This document shows positions 7,036-14,170 of a stretch of 45,002 nt of DNA, one piece after another (the stretch's first letter is position 1; the number at the start of each line of letters is the position of its first letter). This stretch comes from Lachnospiraceae bacterium. Its GTDB lineage: Bacteria > Bacillota > Clostridia > Lachnospirales > Lachnospiraceae. The stretch is taken from assembly GCA_017448845.1 (NCBI GenBank), contig JAFSKT010000038.1, positions 1 to 45,002 of the forward strand. Direction: 5' to 3'. Below the pieces are notes generated by a model. The model had not been told where the DNA came from. It was given only the letters and a program-made list of their open reading frames with translations, and searched no databases. A program made the position numbers and the translations under genes.

Positions 7036-8832
7036 TTATTCAGCCTCGTACCACTCGTCATTTTCTTCATCGTAAGCGTAGACAATGTCCTCGTCCTCAT
7101 CGTAATAATAGGTGGTATCGGTTTCATCATCATAGAGATACAGGATACCGTCCTCATAAAGATACCACAATTCCTCCTCGTAGTCGTAGATCCAGTCGTC
7201 AAAGGAATCCTCGTCTCCGTAATCGTAGTATTCGCTGTTCTCGTTTTCGCAGAAATCATCGCTCCAGGAGCCGTCATCGGAATAGAACCAGGAATTGGTG
7301 CAGTTTCCGTCGCTGCAGCCGTATTCCTCCTCATATTCGCCCCAGCCTCCCCAACTGTCCTCAAAGAAACCGAAGTCAAAGAAGTCGTCCTGTCCTTCTG
7401 AATCCACGAACTTTTCAAGCCATTCTATATATTCATCCTCAAAACCAACGGACTTGTAAACTTTTTTCAGTCTCTTATAAAAATCCCGGTCCCCGTAGGG
7501 AAGGGAAACCGCCATGCCCGTTAGTTCGTTGGAATCCGAGGTATGGCCGTAATAGGCCACAGCAGCCTTCAATACGGATATGAGGTTCTTTGCTTCATTG
7601 CTTTCGGAATCGATACTCTCCACAAGGGCCAGCATATCGCTTATATAATAATCTTCAAGGGTCACGCTGCTTAAGTCAAATCCCCACATTTCCCAGAAGC
7701 CCTTATCATCCACACTGCTTCTGCCCTTGGACATATGCTTTTTACTGTAGTTATTGCCCAACAGGGCGTCCTCGTTAAGGTAAGCGTATTCCTTCCAGGC
7801 GGAATAGAGGTTCTTAATGGTGGACTCGTTAAAAAGTCCTATACAGGAAGAGTCCCCATCCTCCGAGTTTTCATTATCCTCTATTATGGAGTCCACTATA
7901 TATTTGCCTAAGAGCGGTGATGACATTCCCGGATTCTCTTCCAGTTTCTTCATCCAGTCCTTATAACACCAGCCAAGACCGGACTCGAAATCCTCAGAAA
8001 GCAGGGCATACTTGCAATAGGGCGAAAGGGCGTAACAGGTCTCCATATTTGCCATGATACAGCAGTCCATTCCTATGATATCAAAATGGACGTCCTTATG
8101 CTTCCCAAAGGCTTTCGCCATCTCATCTATGGTAAGGCTTGAGTCTTCAGCCTGCCATTCATCATAGCCGAAACCGTACACCGGGCCGCCGCCGTGGTCC
8201 CAGAATATAAAGAAATAGCGGTCTGCCGGATAGGAATCGCTGCAGTAACCGATGAATTCCGACAGAGTCTCTTCCTTTGTGCAGTCCAGCTGCCCCAGAT
8301 CATCCCTCACAAGCTCCAGGGACTTGTCCTTTATAATATAGGTCTGGGAGGTTTTTGAGGAAATGCCGTAATCATGCCAGGTCCTGGTGCCCATGGTCTG
8401 GATCACCACATTGACATTGTCCCCGATTCCGGAAGACAGCATTTCACTTATATCCGTGGTGGCCTCTCCTGCTTCGGTCTCCAGATCGGAGCCGTTCATA
8501 TATACCATTACGGTGGCATTTGCCGCATCAGTGCCTGCGGAAACAGCCTCCACATCTGTATCCTTACCCCTTCCCCCGGGAGAAGCATCATCCCTTTTAT
8601 TCCCGCTGCTCTCCTCCTTTTCAGAGGAGCTATCCGCCTCTTCGGAAGAACTGTCCTCCTTTTCGGAAGTGCTGTCCGCCTCCTCGGAAGAACTCTCCTC
8701 CTTTTCGGCAGAGGTCTCTATGCTCTGGGATTTCATATCCGCATCATCATCGGGCATAAGAAGGATAAGGATAAACAATATCCCTAAGATCACCAGAATT
8801 CCTATTAAGATCTTTTTGATCGTTTTTCCCAT
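7036..8832 (-). CDS. Membrane-anchored clostripain-family (C11) cysteine peptidase
   Basis: The protein has 598 aa. Residues 5-26 are a membrane anchor, and 38-80 are Ser/Glu repeats (SSSEEADS-type units). The C11/caspase-fold domain runs ~105-475. Catalytic His213 lies in FWDHGGG, and the catalytic Cys is Cys258 of MDCCIM, by analogy to the family D-x-C-L-M motif. The length and both active-site motifs suggest an active peptidase that usually cuts after basic residues. The last 120 residues (479-598) are an unusual Tyr/Asp/Glu/Trp-rich tail with short repeats such as YEDGILYLYDD and YDEDEDIVYAYDEE. Only 3 nt separate it from the YigZ gene and no clear ribosome site is visible, suggesting re-initiation. 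Possible roles are surface protein processing or, with the redoxin encoded next, acting on disulfide-bonded substrates. Confidence 0.85.
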   Translation of the reverse strand: MGKTIKKILIGILVILGILFILILLMPDDDADMKSQSIETSAEKEESSSEEADSTSEKEDSSSEEADSSSEKEESSGNKRDDASPGGRGKDTDVEAVSAGTDAANATVMVYMNGSDLETEAGEATTDISEMLSSGIGDNVNVVIQTMGTRTWHDYGISSKTSQTYIIKDKSLELVRDDLGQLDCTKEETLSEFIGYCSDSYPADRYFFIFWDHGGGPVYGFGYDEWQAEDSSLTIDEMAKAFGKHKDVHFDIIGMDCCIMANMETCYALSPYCKYALLSEDFESGLGWCYKDWMKKLEENPGMSSPLLGKYIVDSIIEDNENSEDGDSSCIGLFNESTIKNLYSAWKEYAYLNEDALLGNNYSKKHMSKGRSSVDDKGFWEMWGFDLSSVTLEDYYISDMLALVESIDSESNEAKNLISVLKAAVAYYGHTSDSNELTGMAVSLPYGDRDFYKRLKKVYKSVGFEDEYIEWLEKFVDSEGQDDFFDFGFFEDSWGGWGEYEEEYGCSDGNCTNSWFYSDDGSWSDDFCENENSEYYDYGDEDSFDDWIYDYEEELWYLYEDGILYLYDDETDTTYYYDEDEDIVYAYDEENDEWYEAE

Positions 8833-8835
8833 ACA

Positions 8836-9471
8836 CTATTCTTTAGGGAGCATGACTTTTCCCCGTATTTCCGTCTTTACAGCACCTGAAAGGGTCTCTG
8901 TCAGCTCTTTTTCAAAGCTTTCTCCCCTTTCGGACAGAATGTTAACAGTGAACTCCACCTTGTCGCTGTAATCCGTCTCTGAGGGAAAGGTTCCGTATTT
9001 TTCAAGGAGTCTTCTTACGCTCCCCTCCTTTGCGTAATCAAAGGCAATGGCAAATACGGTGAATTCATCCATGTTGAGTATCTCAGGTTCCGCCGCCTTT
9101 AACGCTTCCTTGGCAGCGTCCGTATAGGCTCTCACCAGCCCGCCGGTGCCAAGGAGCACTCCCCCGAAATACCTTGTCACTACCATCACCGCATTTTTAA
9201 GCTCCGCGCCGCTTAACACCGCCATCATGGGCTTTCCTGCGGTTCCTGAAGGTTCTCCGTCATCCGAGGAATGTAATATATCCCCTGTGGGACCTGCAAT
9301 AATATAGGCGCTGCAGTTATGCCTTGCGTCATGGTGCTTTTTTCTTATGGAATCAATAAAGATAAGGGCTTCTTCTTCGGATCCCGCAAATGTCATATAT
9401 GAAAGAAAACGGGATTTTTTCTCCGTTATCTCCCCCGTATATATCTGGTCTTTCTTAAGGGATCTGTACAA
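8836..9471 (-). CDS. yigZ: YigZ/IMPACT family protein (UPF0029)
   Basis: I take the TTG at 9471 as start because GGGAGG sits 6 nt upstream and the resulting 211 aa is the normal family length. The longer open frame to 9570 overlaps the ferredoxin gene and adds a non-homologous arginine-rich stretch. Family motifs are intact: KKSRF near the start, HHDARHNCSAY, DDGEPSGTAGKPM and RYFGGVLLGTGGLVRAY. The C-terminal third is a small ferredoxin-like alpha/beta domain. The biochemical role of the bacterial family is not settled; links to translation or stress are known for the eukaryotic IMPACT relatives. It is in the operon between a ferredoxin and a protease gene (16 and 3 nt gaps). Confidence 0.9.
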   Translation of the reverse strand: MYRSLKKDQIYTGEITEKKSRFLSYMTFAGSEEEALIFIDSIRKKHHDARHNCSAYIIAGPTGDILHSSDDGEPSGTAGKPMMAVLSGAELKNAVMVVTRYFGGVLLGTGGLVRAYTDAAKEALKAAEPEILNMDEFTVFAIAFDYAKEGSVRRLLEKYGTFPSETDYSDKVEFTVNILSERGESFEKELTETLSGAVKTEIRGKVMLPKE

Positions 9472-9487
9472 AGAAAACCTCCCGACT

Positions 9488-9754
9488 TCAGTCTTTTCTC
9501 TCTTCTGTTTTTTCCGGCGGCACGCCGTAGGTAATGGCGCCGGAGGGGCATATATTCGCGCAGTTCGCACACATCAAACAGGGCTTTTCCCACTCCGGAC
9601 GGTCATTTATCCACTTGATATGCCCCGTTGGGCACTCATCGTAACACTTCTTACAGCCGTCGCAGGCATCCGTGGCATAGAACCTCGGATCCCTGCTTCT
9701 GTCCGACCATTTTTCCTTTGTTACGAGCCATTTTAAGATCGATCTTATACTCAT
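9488..9754 (-). CDS. Short 2[4Fe-4S] ferredoxin (EFR1-like C-terminal half)
   Basis: The 88-aa protein has two complete C-x2-C-x2-C-x3-C-P clusters: CDGCKKCYDECP (31-42) and CLMCANCANICP (59-70). The spacing between clusters and the D-x-P-x-W stretch resemble the C-terminal half of EFR1-type flavodoxin-ferredoxin fusions. The flavodoxin half is absent, so this is either a stand-alone relative or a reduced version. It should be a soluble electron carrier. The ATG is 12 nt after the DUF3048 stop, with only a weak GGA-type ribosome site. It may feed the membrane polyferredoxin encoded in the same run; that is inference. Confidence 0.82.
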   Translation of the reverse strand: MSIRSILKWLVTKEKWSDRSRDPRFYATDACDGCKKCYDECPTGHIKWINDRPEWEKPCLMCANCANICPSGAITYGVPPEKTEERKD

Positions 9755-9766
9755 AGGTAAAAGGGC

Positions 9767-10912
9767 TTATTCCATCTCGATATTGCCCCACTCCTCTTCC
9801 CGGATAAGGGCTACGTAGGACTTACCTACATTGATCTTGATCTCCTTGCCGTTCATATCATAATACCTGGTGGCATCCAGATCGTTGAGCTTTGTCCACT
9901 TTACGGGAATAGCCTTTCCCTCGGTGATGAACCAGCCGTCCCTGTCGGATTCGCTGGGATAGTACATCATGTATCCATGGCTGTCCAGCTGCTCCAAGCG
10001 GGCATTCTGTAAAAGAAGGTTGGTAAATGCGATCTGTTCATTTCCGTTTCCTGCGTCAACTTCCTTCTGGTTATACTGGAAATACTTATATGTATGGCTC
10101 TCGCTGTCATACTCCAGCCAGGGGTTGTTGTGGTGGAAGGGAAGGGTTATCTTCTCGCACTTTACCGCATCGGGATAGTCTGAAAGGTCGTTCACCTTGG
10201 TATGTGAAGCGAACTGATAATGAGGCAGTCCCGAATAGAATTCGTTATAAGTGGTGCTGAATCCGGAATTCTTGAAATTCTTTTCCAGATCTCCGGGAAG
10301 TATGTACTCCGTGAATTCCCTCGGCTTTCCGTTATCCACTCTGGAGAAGGTTCCGCTGAAACGCTCTACGAATTTGTTCTTATAGAACATATCATTCCAG
10401 AAGGGGCCTCCGTCGTGGCAGAGGACTGCGTTCCACTCAGGGAAGATCTGCAGGTTGGTAGGCCTTGTGCTTCGTATGGAGCCCAGCTGCTTGATGCTGC
10501 CCCAGTCCTTAACCATTACCATGAATCTGGTAACGCCTTCGTTTGCTGTGGAATTCACCATCTCATACACGATATCTGATGTTGAGATACCAAAGTGGGG
10601 AAGTGCTGTCTTCTCATCATCCACCATTACAGCGATGGGTCTCTGATCCTTTAAGGACAGGTCTATCCATTCACCGGTAAGCTCGCTGGCATATTTGCCG
10701 TCGGGAGCTACTTCCACTTCTTCCTCTTCTTCCTCTTCCTGCTCCTCAACAGAGGGTGCCTCCGGTTCCGGCTCCTCGGGTGCAACGGCGATTATGGGCG
10801 CCTCCTCGGAAGCCTCGGTAGGGGCGGCTGCCTCTTCCTTTTTCTTACAGCCGGTAAAGAGCATAGATGCTGTAACTCCGGCCAGCAGTAATATCAGTAG
10901 ATTTCTTTTCAT
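9767..10912 (-). CDS. DUF3048 (YerB-like) lipoprotein
   Basis: The 381-aa lipoprotein has a signal peptide with lipobox LFTGC (Cys22) and a Glu/Pro/Ala-rich linker (23-75). The DUF3048 region spans ~88-260, starting RPIAVMVDDEKTALPHFG and containing RSTRPTN and HDGGPFW, followed by the DUF3048 C-terminal part to 381. It is tethered to the outer face of the membrane. The family is widespread in Firmicutes and its function is not established. GGAGG lies 11 nt before the ATG, which is a long spacing. It is the first gene of a seven-gene minus-strand run (10912-5215). Confidence 0.88.
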   Translation of the reverse strand: MKRNLLILLLAGVTASMLFTGCKKKEEAAAPTEASEEAPIIAVAPEEPEPEAPSVEEQEEEEEEEVEVAPDGKYASELTGEWIDLSLKDQRPIAVMVDDEKTALPHFGISTSDIVYEMVNSTANEGVTRFMVMVKDWGSIKQLGSIRSTRPTNLQIFPEWNAVLCHDGGPFWNDMFYKNKFVERFSGTFSRVDNGKPREFTEYILPGDLEKNFKNSGFSTTYNEFYSGLPHYQFASHTKVNDLSDYPDAVKCEKITLPFHHNNPWLEYDSESHTYKYFQYNQKEVDAGNGNEQIAFTNLLLQNARLEQLDSHGYMMYYPSESDRDGWFITEGKAIPVKWTKLNDLDATRYYDMNGKEIKINVGKSYVALIREEEWGNIEME

Positions 10913-10998
10913 TTTAATTCAAACCTCCAAAAACACAAATACTTCGAACATCATACCACAAAACTACAAAATATGGTACCTATCATTATAAATCTTTG

Positions 10999-11194
10999 AA
11001 ATCGCATTAGCCACATATCCAGAAGCACACCCCGCGGAACGCGCTACGTCGAGCTCTCCGCCAACTGCGGCTAGGCACGCAGGACATTCACGTAGGATTT
11101 GTTCTTATCCTGCGTGCCAATCCGCAGTAGGCGGCATATCTCGCCGGCGGTTCCGACAAGGGGATGTGTTTCTGGATATGCGTCTAATGCGATT
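10999..11194. repeat. Long imperfect palindrome between purA and the DUF3048 gene
   Basis: Two ~80-nt arms (11000-11084 and 11108-11194) are inverted copies around a 23-nt loop. Perfectly paired blocks include AATCGCATTAG/CTAATGCGATT (outermost), CATATCCAGAA/TTCTGGATATG and GGCACGCAGGA/TCCTGCGTGCC (innermost), separated by mismatched and bulged stretches. It fills most of the 306-bp gap 10913-11218 and contains no credible gene. It could act as a strong hairpin ending purA transcription, a structured RNA, or a MITE-like element. Nothing else is seen in the gap except an A/T-rich stretch at 10913-10998 that should hold the DUF3048 promoter, which I could not place with confidence. Confidence 0.82.
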
Positions 11195-11218
11195 GCTTCA
11201 GGTATTGATACGATCACC

Positions 11219-12511
11219 CTACTTCAAGGGAGATTTTCTGTAGATTATATCTTCCCTGGCGGGGCCGTTGGAAATGATGGTGATGGGATATCCCAGTTTT
11301 TCCTCTATGAACTCCACGTAATCCTTTGTCTCCTGCGGCAGGTCTTCGTAATTCTTTATGCCGCGGATATCACATTTCCAGCCCTTGAATACCTTGTAGA
11401 CGGGCTTACATCTTTCAAGATCCTTTGTAACGGGGAAATCGGTGATCTCCTTGCCGTCCAGTTCATAGGCCACGCAGACCGGGATCTCGTCAAGGTAGCC
11501 CAGATCGTCAAGCACCGTGAAAGCCACATCTGTAGCACCCTGGAGCCTGCAGCCGTACTTTGAAGCCACCAGATCATACCAGCCAACTCTTCTGGGCCTT
11601 CCGGTGGTTGCGCCGTACTCTCCGCCGTCTCCTCCGTGATTCCTTAAGGTTACAGCCTCATCCCCAAATACTTCGGAAACAAAGGCTCCTGCCCCTACCG
11701 CTGAAGAATAGGCCTTTGTTACTGCAACTATCTCCTTTATCTCATAGGGAGGTATGCCGGCTCCGATGGCTCCGTAACCCGCTATGGGGCTGGATGAAGT
11801 CACCATGGGATAGATCCCGTGATCAGGATCCTTCATGGTTCCAAGCTGTCCCTCTAAAAGAACGGTTTTATTTTCCTTTAAGGCCTTATCGAGATAGAGG
11901 GATATGTCCTTTAAGTAGGGCTTTACCTTATCCCTTCTCTCCTTTATCCAGTTAAGGAGGCCCTTCCTGTCTATGCCCTCTTTATGGTAGAGGTTGATCA
12001 GCACCGCGTCCTTTATGTCCGCTACCCTGTTGATCTTTTCCATAAGAACGTCGTCATCCTGGAAGAATTCGTTTATCTGCCAGCCGATCTTCGCGAACTT
12101 ATCGGAATAGAAGGGGGCGATCCCTGACTTGGTGGAACCGAAGGACTTGCCCGCAAGCCTTTCCTCTTCTAAGGTATCGAAAAGGATGTGATAGGGCATC
12201 ATCACCTGTATCCTGTCGGATATCATGATATTCGGTTCAGGAACACCCTTTGAGGTGATGTCCGCCATCTCATTCACGAATTTATCTATGTCAAAGGCCA
12301 CGCCGTTACCAAGGATATTTACTATATCCTGATGAAAGACCCCTGAGGGCAGAAGATGCAGCGCAAATTTACCGTAGTCATTGACTATGGTGTGTCCCGC
12401 ATTTGCTCCTCCCTGAAAACGGATGACGATATCCGCCTTTTCAGCAAGGGTATCGGTGATCTTCCCCTTTCCTTCATCTCCCCAGTTAACGCCTACTACT
12501 GCTTTTACCAT
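11219..12511 (-). CDS. purA: Adenylosuccinate synthase
   Basis: PurA (430 aa, usual length) converts IMP, aspartate and GTP to adenylosuccinate, the first committed step to AMP in the cytoplasm. The N-terminal GTP loop NWGDEGKGK (residues 9-17) is present, as are the IMP-binding region GGANAGHTI (~34-42), GQLGTMKDPDHG-type switch, and the C-terminal TTGRPRRVGW, D-L-V. The GQ-L-G reading differs slightly from the GAQG seen in enterobacteria, but the rest is canonical. It lies 41 nt downstream of purB in the same direction, so one transcript probably covers both remaining steps to AMP. Confidence 0.96.
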   Translation of the reverse strand: MVKAVVGVNWGDEGKGKITDTLAEKADIVIRFQGGANAGHTIVNDYGKFALHLLPSGVFHQDIVNILGNGVAFDIDKFVNEMADITSKGVPEPNIMISDRIQVMMPYHILFDTLEEERLAGKSFGSTKSGIAPFYSDKFAKIGWQINEFFQDDDVLMEKINRVADIKDAVLINLYHKEGIDRKGLLNWIKERRDKVKPYLKDISLYLDKALKENKTVLLEGQLGTMKDPDHGIYPMVTSSSPIAGYGAIGAGIPPYEIKEIVAVTKAYSSAVGAGAFVSEVFGDEAVTLRNHGGDGGEYGATTGRPRRVGWYDLVASKYGCRLQGATDVAFTVLDDLGYLDEIPVCVAYELDGKEITDFPVTKDLERCKPVYKVFKGWKCDIRGIKNYEDLPQETKDYVEFIEEKLGYPITIISNGPAREDIIYRKSPLK

Positions 12512-12552
12512 GTTCTGCTGATTCCGCTCCTTTCTTTAAGAAACCAACTATT

Positions 12553-14004
12553 TCAAACCTTTATTTCCGCTTTTATATCCCCAGCATCAGAATACTCTGA
12601 TATAACGGGATCCACAAAGTCCCTTATATAATCCTTCACCTGCTCCTCGGAAAGACCTGTGTAGTTCTCGGGCTGCAGATTCTTCTTTAAGTCCTCTTCG
12701 GTAAGACCGAATTTCTTACCCAGTCTCTCATCCTCTGCCAGAAGCTTTAAGAGATCGTTTTCCTTACCCTCTTCCTTAACATGCTTTCCGGCGATCATGG
12801 AATTTTCCCTTATTACCTCGTGGAGATCCTGGCGGTTTCCGCCCCTTTCCACGCAGTCCATCATGATATTCTCGGTGGCCATGAAGGGAAGCTCTTCCCA
12901 GAAGTGTTTTTCAATTACCTTCTTATATACAACAAGACCGTCCACCACATTTAAGCAGAGATCCAAAATGCCGTCCAGAGCCAGAAATCCCTCGGGAACT
13001 GAAAGCCTCTTATTTGCCGAGTCATCCAGAGTCCTTTCAAACCACTGTACGGATGAGGTGATGGCAGGATTCAGCGCATCCGTCATCACGAACCTTGCAA
13101 GGCTTGCTATACGTTCGGACCTCATGGGATTCCTCTTATAAGCCATGGCGCTGGAGCCGATCTGGCTCTTTTCAAAGGGCTCCTCCACTTCCTTCATGTG
13201 CTGTAAAAGCCTTATATCGTTACTCATCTTATGGGCGCTGGCCGCAATGCCCGCAAGAACATTCAGCACCCTGGTGTCCGTCTTTCTGGAATAGGTCTGT
13301 CCGGAGACGGGAACGCAGGACTCAAAGCCCATTTTTTCAGCGATCATTGGATCTATCTTCTTTATTCTTTCCAGATCTCCGTGGAAAAGTTCCTTAAAGC
13401 TTGCCTGTGTACCGGTGGTACCCTTGGAACCCAGAAGCTTTAATGACGACTTTACATATTTAAGGTCATCCAGATCCAGCATGAATTCATTGAGCCATAA
13501 TACCGCTCTCTTCCCCACGGTGGTGGGCTGTGCCGGCTGGAAATGGGTAAAAGCCAGGGTGGGAAGGGCCTTATACTCATCCGCAAAATCCCTGAGCTTC
13601 TTAATAACGCCCACAAGCTTTCTCTCTGTAAGCTCTAATGCCTCCTTCATAAGGATTATGTCCGTATTGTCTCCCACATAGCAGCTGGTGGCTCCCAGAT
13701 GGATTATGCCCGCTGCACGGGGGCACTGCCTGCCGTATGCATAAACATGGCTCATTACATCGTGGCGCACTTCCTTTTCCCTCTGCTCCGCCACTTCGTA
13801 ATTGATATCTCCGGCATGCTCCTTCATTTCCCGGATCATGTCCTCGTCTATCTCTTTTAATCCCAGTTCCATCTCGGTTTCAGCCAGGGCGATCCAGAGC
13901 CTTCTCCAGGTCTTAAATTTCTTTTCCTGGGAAAAAATGTACTGCATCTCCTTTGAAGCGTATCTCCCCGAAAGGGGGCTTATATATCTGTCTCTGTCCG
14001 ACAT
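12553..14004 (-). CDS. purB: Adenylosuccinate lyase
   Basis: PurB (483 aa) cleaves adenylosuccinate to AMP and fumarate, and SAICAR to AICAR in de novo purine synthesis. The fumarase/aspartase superfamily signature GSSAMAYKRNP occupies residues 283-293, with the catalytic Ser284 in the flexible loop. The general-acid His154 is in THFQPAQPTTVGKRA. The start is supported by AAGGAG 5 nt upstream. A consensus-like promoter at 14097-14125 precedes it, with a 10-bp palindrome in the leader (14039-14063). purA follows in the same direction. Confidence 0.95.
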   Translation of the reverse strand: MSDRDRYISPLSGRYASKEMQYIFSQEKKFKTWRRLWIALAETEMELGLKEIDEDMIREMKEHAGDINYEVAEQREKEVRHDVMSHVYAYGRQCPRAAGIIHLGATSCYVGDNTDIILMKEALELTERKLVGVIKKLRDFADEYKALPTLAFTHFQPAQPTTVGKRAVLWLNEFMLDLDDLKYVKSSLKLLGSKGTTGTQASFKELFHGDLERIKKIDPMIAEKMGFESCVPVSGQTYSRKTDTRVLNVLAGIAASAHKMSNDIRLLQHMKEVEEPFEKSQIGSSAMAYKRNPMRSERIASLARFVMTDALNPAITSSVQWFERTLDDSANKRLSVPEGFLALDGILDLCLNVVDGLVVYKKVIEKHFWEELPFMATENIMMDCVERGGNRQDLHEVIRENSMIAGKHVKEEGKENDLLKLLAEDERLGKKFGLTEEDLKKNLQPENYTGLSEEQVKDYIRDFVDPVISEYSDAGDIKAEIKV

Positions 14005-14038
14005 AGATTCTCCTTATGATCTTTGCTCACATCCCTTT

Positions 14039-14063
14039 AATTCCTGTTAATAAAACAGGAATT
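14039..14063 (-). promoter_or_regulatory. Palindrome in purB leader
   Basis: AATTCCTGTT (14039-14048) and AACAGGAATT (14054-14063) form a perfect 10-bp inverted repeat with a 5-nt spacer, about 35 nt downstream of the -10 box and upstream of the purB ribosome site. It could be a repressor operator or a leader hairpin. I do not recognise it as a PurR box. Confidence 0.55.
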
Positions 14064-14096
14064 AAACAGCTGATGATTTACTTGCCCAAGTTTGTG

Positions 14097-14125
14097 ATTA
14101 TAAATGAAAACAGAATTACACGCAA
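14097..14125 (-). promoter_or_regulatory. Sigma-70-type promoter for purB-purA
   Basis: On the minus strand TTGCGT (14125-14120), a 17-nt spacer and a perfect TATAAT (14102-14097) lie about 95 nt before the purB ATG. Confidence 0.75.
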
Positions 14126-14170
14126 GTTCAGACACCGTTTCCGGCTCTTAAAAATTTCTTAAATCTCCGG

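Noticed and set aside
8836..9570. Longer YigZ form starting at 9570
   Set aside because: It overlaps the ferredoxin gene by 83 nt and adds a non-family Arg/Lys stretch; the TTG at 9471 has GGGAGG and gives the normal length.
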